DNA of 21,232 nt from W0P28-013 sp963621145. Its GTDB lineage: Bacteria > Bacteroidota > Bacteroidia > Bacteroidales > Paludibacteraceae. The notes beneath the pieces were generated by a model. It ran no database searches. It had not been told where the DNA came from and worked only from the letters and a program-made list of their open reading frames with translations. Where the stretch lies: contig CAVFDI010000033.1 of NCBI GenBank assembly GCA_963621145.1, forward strand, positions 1 to 21,232, in the 5' to 3' direction. Below are positions 6,900 to 15,152 of this stretch, one piece after another (position 1 is the stretch's first letter; the number at the start of each line of letters is the position of its first letter). The position numbers were made by a program, and so were the translations under genes.

Positions 6900-8778
6900 T
6901 AGTCGACATATTGTGCTGATTGTCAGCCTGTTGCTGGCATTTTCTTGCTCTGCTTGGTCGCAAAAGCAGAGGCGTTTCGATGTGCCTACAACGCTCACAA
7001 CGAATCAGGCTGCGCCAAAATTGTCTTCGCAAAAAGCAGAGAATCCTCCAACCAAAAAATCGCAAAATTCATCTTCTCAATCGCATCAAAAAACGGCGTC
7101 GCAAGGGCAGCGCACCATGGTTTATCTCGAAAATGCGCAGACTTTCAGTTTCGATGAATCGGTGAATTCGGAGGCGCAACTGCTCAAGGGCAATGTGCGT
7201 TTCCGTCACGACGATGTGTTTCTCTATTGCGACAGCGCCTATTTTTTCGACAAACGCAACTCGTTCAATGCCTATGGTCATGTGAAAATAGTGCAGGGCG
7301 ACACGCTGTTTATCTATGGCGATGTGCTCTACTACGATGGCGACACTAAGATGGCGCGCCTTCGCCACAATGTGCGCATGACCGACCGCAAAATAACACT
7401 CGTAACCGACAGCCTGAACTACGATCGCATTGAAAATGTTGGCTACTACTACACGGGCGGCAAACTCTACGACACCGAAAATGTGCTGACTTCGGTGTTT
7501 GGCTACTACTATCCAGGCTGGGAAATGGCAATGTTTCGCGATAGCGTTTTGCTCACAAATCCGGGCTTTACAATGCGCGCCGATACACTGAAATACTACA
7601 CCGAAACGGCCGTTGCCGAGATGGTTGGCCCTACCACCATTCTCTACGAAAACGAAACTACCATCTACTCCGAACTCGGGCAATACGACACGCACACCGA
7701 GCAGTCGCGGCTCTACTTGAACTCGTGGGTGCGTCACATCGACGGCGAAATGCTTACGGGCGACACCATATTTTATGACAAGAAAAATGGCGAAGGTCGC
7801 GCCTTCTCGCATGTCCACTTGAACGATTCTGCCAACCAGATTTCACTTTACGGCAATTTTGTCTATTACAAAGAAGATGGCGACATCGCTTTGGCGTACG
7901 ATTCCGCGCTGATGGTGGAACATTCGTCGCCCGACACGCTCTACATGAACGCCGACACGCTCTACGCTTTTGCCACCGATTCGGTGAACAAATTTGTGCG
8001 TGCCTACCACCATGTACGACTTTTTCGCACCGATGTGCAGGCGGTTTGCGACTCGGCTTGCTTTTCCACACGCGATTCCATAATTCATCTGATGCAGTTG
8101 CCTGTGGCGTGGTCGGGGCCGCGACAAATCACTGGCGACACCATGCGCATCTATTCGCTGAATGGCGCACCAGAACGCATGCATGTGATTGGCGCTGCGT
8201 TTGTAGCAGAACAGCAAGACAGCATTCATTTCAACCAACTATCTGGAAAAGAGATAATTGCGCGCCTTTCCGACAACGAATTGCGCTGCGTCGAGGTGCG
8301 CGGAAATGCCGAATCACGCTTTTTCCCGCTCGACGATGATAGCCTGATAATCGGTCTGAATCAAACTACTAGCAGTTATCTCACAGCCTATCTTGTCGAC
8401 CAAAAAATTGAGCGCATCGTGCTTTATCCTTCGCCCGAAGGTACGCTCACACCGCTCGATCAAGCCTCCGACGATTTGCTGCGTCTGCCAGGGTTCACTT
8501 GGCAACAGGGCATTCGTCCGCTCGTTTGGCGCGATGTGTTTGCCCGCCCCGAAAGGTCGAAGAGCGATACACCAACCAAACACCGTCGTTCTGGGCGTGT
8601 CGATCCAACCGAAACCGAAACCGAAACTGCCTCGACAGATAAAAAATCGTCATCGAAACGCAACTCCGATTCGCCATCAAGTTACAGCGATTTTGGCTCT
8701 GATGGCGGCAGTTCGCGGTCGTCATTGAATCTTGGTGGCGGCAGCAAAGGTCAACTTCAAAAAAATTCGGGACGATGA
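6850..8778 (+). CDS. LptA/OstA-like LPS transport periplasmic protein (OstA_2 type)
   Basis: A 642-residue exported protein. It begins with a long basic n-region (KTKRRR) and a hydrophobic core ending CSAWSQ. Residues about 75-500 repeat beta-strand units of the LptA/OstA kind (GNVRFRHDDVFLYCDSAYFF, GHVKIVQGDTLFIYGDVLYY, GDTIFYD), expected to stack into the jelly-roll that carries LPS across the periplasm. The Bacteroidota OstA_2 relatives are longer than E. coli LptA (~185 residues), as here. The tail from about 570 is Ser/Gly/Thr-rich and low-complexity, including an in-frame hexanucleotide repeat coding TETETE (8607-8624). The ATG at 6850 overlaps surA by 50 nt; the only later alternatives are TTG/GTG codons, so ATG is kept. 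The downstream gene starts inside its stop codon. Confidence 0.82.
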   Translation: MNTKVGLKTKRRRLLANSRHIVLIVSLLLAFSCSAWSQKQRRFDVPTTLTTNQAAPKLSSQKAENPPTKKSQNSSSQSHQKTASQGQRTMVYLENAQTFSFDESVNSEAQLLKGNVRFRHDDVFLYCDSAYFFDKRNSFNAYGHVKIVQGDTLFIYGDVLYYDGDTKMARLRHNVRMTDRKITLVTDSLNYDRIENVGYYYTGGKLYDTENVLTSVFGYYYPGWEMAMFRDSVLLTNPGFTMRADTLKYYTETAVAEMVGPTTILYENETTIYSELGQYDTHTEQSRLYLNSWVRHIDGEMLTGDTIFYDKKNGEGRAFSHVHLNDSANQISLYGNFVYYKEDGDIALAYDSALMVEHSSPDTLYMNADTLYAFATDSVNKFVRAYHHVRLFRTDVQAVCDSACFSTRDSIIHLMQLPVAWSGPRQITGDTMRIYSLNGAPERMHVIGAAFVAEQQDSIHFNQLSGKEIIARLSDNELRCVEVRGNAESRFFPLDDDSLIIGLNQTTSSYLTAYLVDQKIERIVLYPSPEGTLTPLDQASDDLLRLPGFTWQQGIRPLVWRDVFARPERSKSDTPTKHRRSGRVDPTETETETASTDKKSSSKRNSDSPSSYSDFGSDGGSSRSSLNLGGGSKGQLQKNSGR

Positions 8779-9467
8779 GTAGAGTAGTGGTTGCCATATC
8801 AATTTCGGCCGATGGCGCAGTGGCCATGCGTTTTGCCGCGGCCATCGCTGCGGCACTGCAACATGAAACACGGCAATTGCGATTGGCATCGGTTACCGCT
8901 GGCGACGAAGTTCGCGCTGCCGATCTTGCCGATCTGCTCGAACAAATCGACGCTTCCATGCTGATTGTTGAGGTGGCAAATCGCCACGAAATTCAGCCTT
9001 GCCTGAACGCTTGCCGCGAATTGCGCATTCCGTATCTTTTTGTGCGCACCGGCAACGACCCGAAATTCGACAAGGTGGCTTTGCCTGTAACTTTTCTTCA
9101 GGAAGAGAAGGAGAAAGGTCCGTTTGCTGCGGCTTTTGGACGATTTTTCCACTCAAAACTGACCATTTTCCGTCCGAAAGATTATGGCACGCGCGCCGCA
9201 AAAAATATCGACGCTATGAAATCGCTTTTCGATTCCTTTTCGCTTGATTATGAAGAAGTTAATGCTCGCAAAGGCAGCGATGGCGTGGAGCGTGAAGCCG
9301 CTCTTTGGGCGCAACAAAATGCCGATATGGTCATTGTTTCTGCCTCGCGCGAATATGGTTTGGACGATATTATTTTCGGCAGTAAAGAGCGTAAAATACT
9401 GGAAAAGACCACTTTACCCGTGCTGCTCGTGAATCCGCGTGGCGATCTTTATGCACTTTGTGATTGA
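8775..9467 (+). CDS. Universal stress protein-like (UspA-family) protein
   Basis: A 230-residue cytosolic protein with the alternating beta-alpha pattern of the Usp/HUP fold. It starts RVVVAISISADG and ends with the family's typical last unit: NADMVIVSASREYG..., IIFGSKERKILEKTTLPVLLVNP. The ATP-binding G-x2-G-x9-G-(S/T) motif is not evident, so it may be a UspA-type, non-ATP-binding member. The first half is diverged. It overlaps the LptA-like gene by four bases (ATGA), so it is co-translated with an envelope-assembly gene, an unexpected partner. Its role is unknown. Confidence 0.7.
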   Translation: MSRVVVAISISADGAVAMRFAAAIAAALQHETRQLRLASVTAGDEVRAADLADLLEQIDASMLIVEVANRHEIQPCLNACRELRIPYLFVRTGNDPKFDKVALPVTFLQEEKEKGPFAAAFGRFFHSKLTIFRPKDYGTRAAKNIDAMKSLFDSFSLDYEEVNARKGSDGVEREAALWAQQNADMVIVSASREYGLDDIIFGSKERKILEKTTLPVLLVNPRGDLYALCD

Positions 9468-9504
9468 TTTGTGAAAATTCTGAATAAAAATAAACGCTAT
9501 AGTT

Positions 9505-11319
9505 ATGAAAAAACTTTTTGCAACGCTTGTTTTGATGGTCGGTATGCTGTCGCTGTCGGCGCAATCGCTTGATTGTCCGAAAGTTACGGTCGATGGCACG
9601 GAATATTATTCGTACACTGTGCAGCCCAAGGACGGACTTTTTGGCATTGCGCGCAAGTTTGGCGTTACGCAGGCCGATTTGCACGCCGCGAACCCAAAAT
9701 TGACCGATGGCTTGCAGATTGGGCAGGTCATTTTGGTGCCGATCAACGAAAATCAGACCGTTGCCGAGGAGTATGTTGTTCACGAGGTGCAACCAAAGGA
9801 GACCATTTATGGGCTGACGCGCAAGTACAATGTGTCGGTCGATGCGCTTGTGAAGGCCAATCCCGACCTTACGCAAGGTTTGAAAGTGGGGCAGAAATTG
9901 CGCATTCCGAAACATACGGTTGCTGAAAATACAGAGGTTGCAAATGTTAATCAAACTGCAGAAAATCAGCAAGTTACCACAGAAAAAACTGTTGACTCGT
10001 CGCAGCGCACGCACGAGGTGAAAGCCAAGGAGACGCTCTACAGCATTAGCCGCGCGTATGGCATCACGGTGGAGGAGTTGGTCGAGGCGAACAACATTAC
10101 TTCGACAATCCACGTGGGCGATGTTTTGGTCATTCCTTCGAAAGATGAAGAAGTTGCAAAGAGTGAAAAATCGGAAAAATCGAAAGAAAAAACTGTTGCG
10201 CAAATTGTTGATAATCAGATTGATACGGTAAAAAAATCTATTGCCGTTGTTAATGATAGCGTTCCTGCGGTTATCGAACAAAAAGCGGTTGCAGTGGCTC
10301 CTGCAAATGCTTTGAAAGTGGCTGTTCTCATGCCTTTTATGCTGAAAACGCCCTACATCGACTCGTCGGTGAACTATTTTTGGGAGTTTTATCGTGGCAT
10401 GCTGCTCGGTTTGGAAGATGTGAAACGGCTTGGTTTGTCGGTCGAGGTGCATGTTTACGACATTGAAAAGTCGCTCGAGACACTCGATTCGGTGCTGCAG
10501 CGCCCCGAATTGGCCGAGATGGATTTGATTCTTGGTCCTGCTTATGCTAATCAGGTGGCTTTGGTGGCCGATTTCGCCAAGCAGCATCAAATCTACACTT
10601 TTGTGCCGTTTACTTCGAGAATTGAGAATGCCAACGAGTACATTTTGCAATTCAATCCTTCGCAAGAGAAGATTTTGCCCGCCGTGGCGCAGACCATTGC
10701 CAAACGTTTCTCGTCGCAAAACATAGTGATAGCGCGCATTTCCGACAAGCGCGACAAAGCCAATTTGCTGGCCGACGAACTCACCAAAGTGCTGCACAAA
10801 ATGCATCGTTCGTACAAAGAAATTCGCCTTTCGGCCGACAATGTCGATACGCTGCAAACCATCGTTGGGCGCAATCGCACGCTGTTGCTCATTGCCACGC
10901 CTCACGCCGAGGTGGTCGCTCCTATCTTGCCGAAAATCAAGGACTTAAATCTTCCATTCTTGCAGATTTGGGGCTTCGAAGATTGGAAACAGTGGACCAC
11001 TTACATCGATGGCACTTACTATCATTCGCTCTTCTACCGCAATCACACCGAGGTTTACGAGCAGAACTACACGCTTTGGTTCGGCAATCACACGGTCGAC
11101 ACCGAGCCGCACTACGACTTGATTGGTTATGATGCCATCAACTACCTTGGCGCAGCATTCGAGGCCAATCGTCACAACCCAACCGCTGCCTTTGGCAAAG
11201 TGAATTGCCACTGTCTGCAAACCGATTTCGATTTCAAGAAAAGTGCTGATGGTCAATGGATTAACGAGAATTGGCATCTGTTCGGCTTCTACAATCAAAA
11301 ACTGAATGAGATAAAATGA
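9505..11319 (+). CDS. LysM (x3) and type-1 periplasmic-binding (PBP1) domain protein
   Basis: A 604-residue exported protein. Signal peptide 1-20 (MKKLFATL..., ending SAQ). Three LysM peptidoglycan-binding modules: about 35-78 (YTVQPKDGLFGIARKFGV), about 90-136 (HEVQPKETIYGLTRKYNV) and about 168-213 (HEVKAKETLYSISRAYGI). A Lys/Glu/Ser-rich linker (about 213-268, KSEKSEKSKEK) leads into a PBP1-like domain from about 271 (KVAVLMPFML) to the end, including LILGPAYANQVALVADFA and VYEQNYTLWFG typical of receptor-family ligand-binding or LpoA-like folds. It probably anchors to the cell wall and either senses a ligand or regulates a wall enzyme; the latter is inference by analogy with LpoA. It follows the Usp gene after 37 bp and overlaps the next gene by four bases. 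Confidence 0.85.
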   Translation: MKKLFATLVLMVGMLSLSAQSLDCPKVTVDGTEYYSYTVQPKDGLFGIARKFGVTQADLHAANPKLTDGLQIGQVILVPINENQTVAEEYVVHEVQPKETIYGLTRKYNVSVDALVKANPDLTQGLKVGQKLRIPKHTVAENTEVANVNQTAENQQVTTEKTVDSSQRTHEVKAKETLYSISRAYGITVEELVEANNITSTIHVGDVLVIPSKDEEVAKSEKSEKSKEKTVAQIVDNQIDTVKKSIAVVNDSVPAVIEQKAVAVAPANALKVAVLMPFMLKTPYIDSSVNYFWEFYRGMLLGLEDVKRLGLSVEVHVYDIEKSLETLDSVLQRPELAEMDLILGPAYANQVALVADFAKQHQIYTFVPFTSRIENANEYILQFNPSQEKILPAVAQTIAKRFSSQNIVIARISDKRDKANLLADELTKVLHKMHRSYKEIRLSADNVDTLQTIVGRNRTLLLIATPHAEVVAPILPKIKDLNLPFLQIWGFEDWKQWTTYIDGTYYHSLFYRNHTEVYEQNYTLWFGNHTVDTEPHYDLIGYDAINYLGAAFEANRHNPTAAFGKVNCHCLQTDFDFKKSADGQWINENWHLFGFYNQKLNEIK

Positions 11320-12005
11320 GAAACAGAATAATCGTAATTTTTGCCATCTTTTTGCTGATTGGCGCATTGCCTGCGGCGGCGCAGCGCTATTTCTACGAGC
11401 CTGAATTTGCCCTTGGCGTTCGCGCTGGCGGCACGGCTTCGTTTGTGTCGTTTTCGCCGTCGGTGTCGCATTCCATGCTCTATGGCGCGCAGGCTGGCTT
11501 GGCTTTTCGCTACATCAGCGACCGACATTTTGGCATACAACTCGAGGCCAACTACACGCAGCGCGGCTGGAAAGAAAAAAGCGACATTTATCGTTATTCG
11601 CGGCGGCTCGACTACATCGAAATTCCTTTCATGTCGCACATTTTTTTTGGCAAAAAGTATTTTCGTTGGTTCTTCAATCTTGGTCCTGAAATCAGTTTCC
11701 GCGTGGGCGACCATGTTACGAGTGAAAATCTGACCGAAGATAAAATGTTGCCGTGTCATAAAGACAAGTTCAAATCGATTTTCGACTATGGCATTGTGGT
11801 GGGCACAGGCTTCGAATTTCAGACGCGAAGGGCTGGTATCTACCAACTCGAAGCACGGTATTCGTTCGGCCTTGGCGACCTCTACAAAAATTCGTCAGAC
11901 GCCGCCTACAGCCGCTCTTCGAACCAAAACATCTCGCTCTGCTTGGGCATTTTGTTCAATATAAATCATAAGTCAGACGATAATTTGCTGTTATGGAATC
12001 CTTGA
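11316..12005 (+). CDS. Outer-membrane beta-barrel protein, PorT-like
   Basis: A 229-residue small outer-membrane barrel. The signal peptide (residues 1-22, ending PAAAQ) is followed by RYFYEPEFALGVRAGGTASFVSF, then alternating aromatic/polar strands (LAFRYISDRHFGIQLEANYTQRGW, YIEIPFMSHIFF, FRWFFNLGPEISFRVG, GIYQLEARYSFGLGDLY). This is the porin-family outer-membrane barrel (PorT-like, OMP_b-brl) common in Bacteroidota; PorT itself serves the type IX secretion system, but many paralogues have no known role, so I give no symbol. Its start overlaps the LysM-PBP1 stop (ATGA) and its end overlaps kdsB by 13 nt, which argues for coupled translation. Confidence 0.75.
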   Translation: MRNRIIVIFAIFLLIGALPAAAQRYFYEPEFALGVRAGGTASFVSFSPSVSHSMLYGAQAGLAFRYISDRHFGIQLEANYTQRGWKEKSDIYRYSRRLDYIEIPFMSHIFFGKKYFRWFFNLGPEISFRVGDHVTSENLTEDKMLPCHKDKFKSIFDYGIVVGTGFEFQTRRAGIYQLEARYSFGLGDLYKNSSDAAYSRSSNQNISLCLGILFNINHKSDDNLLLWNP

Positions 12006-12745
12006 AATTTGTTGGAATAATTCCTGCTCGTTACGCTTCGTCGCGTTTCCCGGGCAAACCATTGGCCGATATTTTTGGCAAGCCGATGATTCAGCATGTC
12101 TACGAGCGCGCCTCGCAAGTGCTTGATACTGTGGTTGTTGCGACTGATGATCAACGCATTTTCGATGCCGTGCAAGGCTTTGGTGGGCGTGTGGTGATGA
12201 CTTCGACCAACCACAAAACGGGTACCGACCGTTGCTACGAGGCACTCACAAAACTCGACGAAAAGTTCGATGTGGTCATTAATATTCAGGGCGATGAGCC
12301 TTATATCGCAACCAGCCAAATAGAGGCGTTGAAACATTGTTTCGATGCGAATGGGGTGCAACTAGCAACGTTAGTAAAGCCATTCGCAGCCAATTCAACT
12401 TATGCCGATTTGCAAAACCCGAATTCGCCGAAGGTGGTTGTGAATTTGCAGCACGAAGCCATCTATTTCAGTCGTTCGGTGGTGCCGCACTTGCGTGGCA
12501 TTGCGCCCGACGAGTGGGCTGCGCATCAAACCTACTACAAGCACATTGGCATTTATGCTTATCGTGCCGATGTTTTGGCGAAGATTACGAAAATGGAACA
12601 GACACCGCTCGAAAAAGCCGAGTCGCTCGAGCAATTGCGCTGGATTGAAAACGGTCTGCACATTCGTGTGGCTGTAACCGATGCCGAAAATATCTCCATC
12701 GATACGCCCGAAGATCTTGCTTTGTTGCTCAAAAAGGCTTTATAA
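11993..12745 (+). CDS. kdsB: 3-deoxy-manno-octulosonate cytidylyltransferase (CMP-Kdo synthetase)
   Basis: Activates Kdo with CTP to give CMP-Kdo, the donor for the inner core of LPS; cytosolic and Mg2+-dependent. At 250 residues it has the normal family length. Visible motifs are the nucleotide-binding IIPARYASSRFPGKPL (R13, R18, K22), VVATDDQRI, THR-like TSTNHKTGTDRCYEA, the metal-binding INIQGDEPYI (D101, E102), YFSRSVVPH, HIGIYAYR, LEKAESLEQLRWIENG and ISIDTPEDL. The start overlaps the upstream barrel gene by 13 nt; MESLKFVGIIPARY is the usual N-terminus. Its place in an operon with an LptA-like protein and OMP chaperones ties LPS core synthesis to envelope assembly. Confidence 0.96.
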   Translation: MESLKFVGIIPARYASSRFPGKPLADIFGKPMIQHVYERASQVLDTVVVATDDQRIFDAVQGFGGRVVMTSTNHKTGTDRCYEALTKLDEKFDVVINIQGDEPYIATSQIEALKHCFDANGVQLATLVKPFAANSTYADLQNPNSPKVVVNLQHEAIYFSRSVVPHLRGIAPDEWAAHQTYYKHIGIYAYRADVLAKITKMEQTPLEKAESLEQLRWIENGLHIRVAVTDAENISIDTPEDLALLLKKAL

Positions 12746-12773
12746 ATTTTCAACTTTACAAACTTTCAAACTC

Positions 12774-13481
12774 ATGAAATACAAACGCATTCTTTTGAAA
12801 TTGAGCGGCGAATCGCTCATGGGCGCGCAGGGGCATGGAATCGACAGCGTGCGCCTCGACCAGTATGCAACGCAAATAGCCGACATTGTGCGCCAAGGCG
12901 TGCAAGTGGGCATAGTGATTGGCGGAGGTAACATTTTCCGCGGATTGAGCGGCGCTGCCAAAGGTTTCGACCGTGTGAAAGGCGACCAAATGGGTATGCT
13001 TGCCACAGTCATCAACAGTCTTGCGCTCAGTTCTGCGCTCGAAGGCAAAGGCATTCGCGCTCGCGTGCTTACGGCTGTGCGCATGGAGCCGATTGGCGAA
13101 TTTTATAGCAAACAGAAGGCAGTCGATTCGCTCGAACGCGGCGAAGTGGCTATATTCTCGGCTGGGACGGGCAATCCGTACTTCACCACCGACACAGGTT
13201 CGTCGCTGCGTGGCATAGAGATAGAGGCCGATGTGATGCTGAAAGGCACGCGCGTCGATGGCATCTACACCGCCGATCCCGAAAAAGACCCAACTGCCAC
13301 GCGCTTCGACGAAATCACTTTCGACGAGGTCTATCGCCGCGGCTTGAAAGTGATGGATCTCACTGCCACCGCCATGTGCAAGGAGAACAATCTGCCTATC
13401 ATAGTTTTCGATATGGACACGCCTGGCAATCTTGCCAAAGTTGTTTCGGGCGAGAAAATCGGAACGCTTGTGAAAAATTAG
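12774..13481 (+). CDS. pyrH: UMP kinase
   Basis: Phosphorylates UMP to UDP in pyrimidine nucleotide synthesis; a hexameric, GTP-activated cytosolic enzyme of the amino-acid-kinase fold. The 235 residues are typical. Motifs: KLSGESLMG (9-17), VIGGGNIFRG (GGG at 50-52, R56), DQMGMLATVINSLAL, GTGNPYFTTDTGSSLRG, KGTRVDGIYTADP (D162, D168) and MDLTATAMC. The frame is open further upstream to 12681, but that extension lies inside kdsB and has no family character; MKYKRILLKLSGE is the standard start. Last gene of the run, 28 bp after kdsB and ahead of a hairpin terminator. In many Bacteroidota frr follows pyrH; it does not here. Confidence 0.96.
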   Translation: MKYKRILLKLSGESLMGAQGHGIDSVRLDQYATQIADIVRQGVQVGIVIGGGNIFRGLSGAAKGFDRVKGDQMGMLATVINSLALSSALEGKGIRARVLTAVRMEPIGEFYSKQKAVDSLERGEVAIFSAGTGNPYFTTDTGSSLRGIEIEADVMLKGTRVDGIYTADPEKDPTATRFDEITFDEVYRRGLKVMDLTATAMCKENNLPIIVFDMDTPGNLAKVVSGEKIGTLVKN

Positions 13482-13526
13482 ACTTGCAGCGACGCGGCAT
13501 TAAGCCCGTCACTATTCGGACGATAA

Positions 13527-13558
13527 AAAAGAGACTGTCAAATTCGACAGCCTCTTTT
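13527..13558. terminator. Bidirectional hairpin terminator between pyrH and gldJ
   Basis: Arms AAAAGAG (13527-13533) and CTCTTTT (13552-13558), one A/C mismatch, then CTGTC (13535-13539) and GACAG (13546-13550) around a six-base loop. A-rich and T-rich flanks make it usable from both convergent genes. Confidence 0.8.
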
Positions 13559-13580
13559 CATTTGTATTATTATGCTAATC

Positions 13581-15032
13581 TTAGTTCTGGCGTTTGCCAC
13601 CAACCGAACTCATAGCGCAGCGGAAACCGATGTCGTCGGTACACTTGTTTTCGTTCAGATAACGACGGTTCGAAGGATTGAGCCAGTAAGCACGGTCGCG
13701 CCACGAGCCGCCTTTGTAGATGCGGTCTTGATCAGAAACCATGTGCGAACGCTCGAGTGGCGAGATGTTCTCGTCGTTGATGTGCAGCACCGAGTCGCCA
13801 AGGGTCGAAAGACGGTCGCCATCGCGTGCGCTGCGGTAGTCGCCACCAACTTCGGTGAATTTCTTCTCGTTGATGAGTACACTGCGCATGCTGTCGCGCG
13901 TAACCTGATCCATGGGCGGCAATTTGTCGAGCAGAGTCTCAGCATAAGCCGAATCGCTGTCGAACACATTACCACGATACGAGTTGTATTCCTCAACAAC
14001 TTCGTTTGATGTGGCACGATAAACGTCGAGCACCCATTCGTTCACATTGCCAGCCATGTTGTAGAGTCCGTAGCCATTTGGTGGGAAGAAATTGACAGGC
14101 ACTGTAAGTGTGTTGTTGATGTTTTGTCCGATGAGGTCGCCACGGCCGCGCATGAAGTTGGCGTAGAATTCGCCAGCTGTCTCTTTGTCGTCGAAACCGC
14201 GCATCTGCTCGCCTTTCCAAGGATAGGATTGACCTTCGTAGACGTTTTCGTTCACAGCTTCGATGCCGTATGCAGCATATTCCCATTCAGCTTCGGTTGG
14301 CAGACGGAATTCAGCATCGTAAAGCACGCCGTCGAGGTTCACTGCCGTACTATCGCCATAGATTCCGCGGATAAATTCGCCCACTTTTTGTGTGGTGAAC
14401 ACATACGCATAGAGCGAATCGGGATTATTTTTGATGGCCTCGTTGATGGTTTTCAGGCTGCGGAAAGGAATGATGCCTTCGTTTATCAACTGCAGTTCGT
14501 TCACGCGGTCGGTGCGCCATTTGCAGTAGTCGCAAGCCTGTTTCCAAGTTACGCCAACCACTGGATAGTAGCCGTAGGCCACGTGCGAGTAGTAGTCGCG
14601 CACATAGGGTTCGTTGTAGGCCAATGCTTTGCGCCAAACGGTTTCGTCGGGCATGGCAAGCAGAATGCGGCGTGGTTCGTGAGCCCACACACCGCTAATC
14701 CAAGCCACATATTCGCGCCAGTTGAGGTTGGTTACTTCGTATTCGTCCAAGAAATAACCGCTGTTGCTAATGCGGCGTTTGGCGTTGTTGTTTGGCCCCG
14801 AAACAGGGTCGCTGTTCGAACCTTTCACCGTGGTCATGGTCGAAATGTAGACGCAACCTGGAGGAATTTTTCCCTCGTAAACGCTGTGTACTTCGAAGTA
14901 GCCAGTCTCTGGACTGTTGTAGTCGAAACCGGTTTTTTCTGAGTACTCTGTTGGCAGCGAAGTCTTGTTGCCACAAGCAGTTAGCGCTGTAGCTACGGCG
15001 CAAAAGCCGATGAGTTTTGTTGTTAATTTCAT
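13581..15032 (-). CDS. gldJ: GldJ-like lipoprotein with formylglycine-generating-enzyme (SUMF1) fold
   Basis: A 483-residue lipoprotein. Signal peptide with lipobox LTAC; C20 is the predicted acylated residue. The rest is one long FGE-sulfatase-type domain: PPGCVYISTM, SGYFLDEYEVTNLNWREYVAWI, YYPVVGVTWKQACDYCKWRTDRVNE, FRLPTEAEWEYAAYG, GYGLYNMAGNVNEWVLDVYR, YKGGSWRDRAYWL and the C-terminal GFRCAMS. This order, with the long inserts and the LPDE/YNEPYV segment, fits GldJ rather than GldK/PorK. In gliding Bacteroidota GldJ is needed for motility and for stability of the type IX secretion machinery; it is not thought to be an enzyme. No other gld/por/spr gene is in the window apart from a PorT-type barrel, so the T9SS link is by homology only. 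GldK is the main alternative. Confidence 0.8.
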   Translation of the reverse strand: MKLTTKLIGFCAVATALTACGNKTSLPTEYSEKTGFDYNSPETGYFEVHSVYEGKIPPGCVYISTMTTVKGSNSDPVSGPNNNAKRRISNSGYFLDEYEVTNLNWREYVAWISGVWAHEPRRILLAMPDETVWRKALAYNEPYVRDYYSHVAYGYYPVVGVTWKQACDYCKWRTDRVNELQLINEGIIPFRSLKTINEAIKNNPDSLYAYVFTTQKVGEFIRGIYGDSTAVNLDGVLYDAEFRLPTEAEWEYAAYGIEAVNENVYEGQSYPWKGEQMRGFDDKETAGEFYANFMRGRGDLIGQNINNTLTVPVNFFPPNGYGLYNMAGNVNEWVLDVYRATSNEVVEEYNSYRGNVFDSDSAYAETLLDKLPPMDQVTRDSMRSVLINEKKFTEVGGDYRSARDGDRLSTLGDSVLHINDENISPLERSHMVSDQDRIYKGGSWRDRAYWLNPSNRRYLNENKCTDDIGFRCAMSSVGGKRQN

Positions 15033-15061
15033 CTGGAAAACATTTAGCTAAAATGCGACCA

Positions 15062-15091
15062 CAAATTTACGCTATTTTTTTCAATCAACAA
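15062..15091 (-). promoter_or_regulatory. gldJ promoter
   Basis: Read on the minus strand: TTG (15091-15089), 19-bp spacer, TAAATTTG (15069-15062), a full match to the Bacteroidota consensus. Transcription would start near 15055, leaving a leader of only about 22 nt. Confidence 0.6.
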
Positions 15092-15152
15092 GCGTTTTCG
15101 TTCTTTTTTTCAAAAAAAGATGCAAGTGAGCCTTTTCTCGAGATTTTTTGTG

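Noticed and set aside
7069..7818. 249-codon minus-strand ORF opposite the LptA-like gene
   Set aside because: It is a shadow of the sense codon bias, with no signal peptide, domain or promoter of its own.
12681..12773. N-terminal extension of pyrH
   Set aside because: The extra 31 codons lie mostly within kdsB, and UMP kinases start at the MKYKRILLKLSGE position (12774).
15102..15118. T7-C-A7 palindrome between gldJ and folP as a terminator
   Set aside because: It lies between two divergent promoters, so neither gene would end there, and it has almost no loop or GC pairing; it is better seen as AT-rich promoter DNA.
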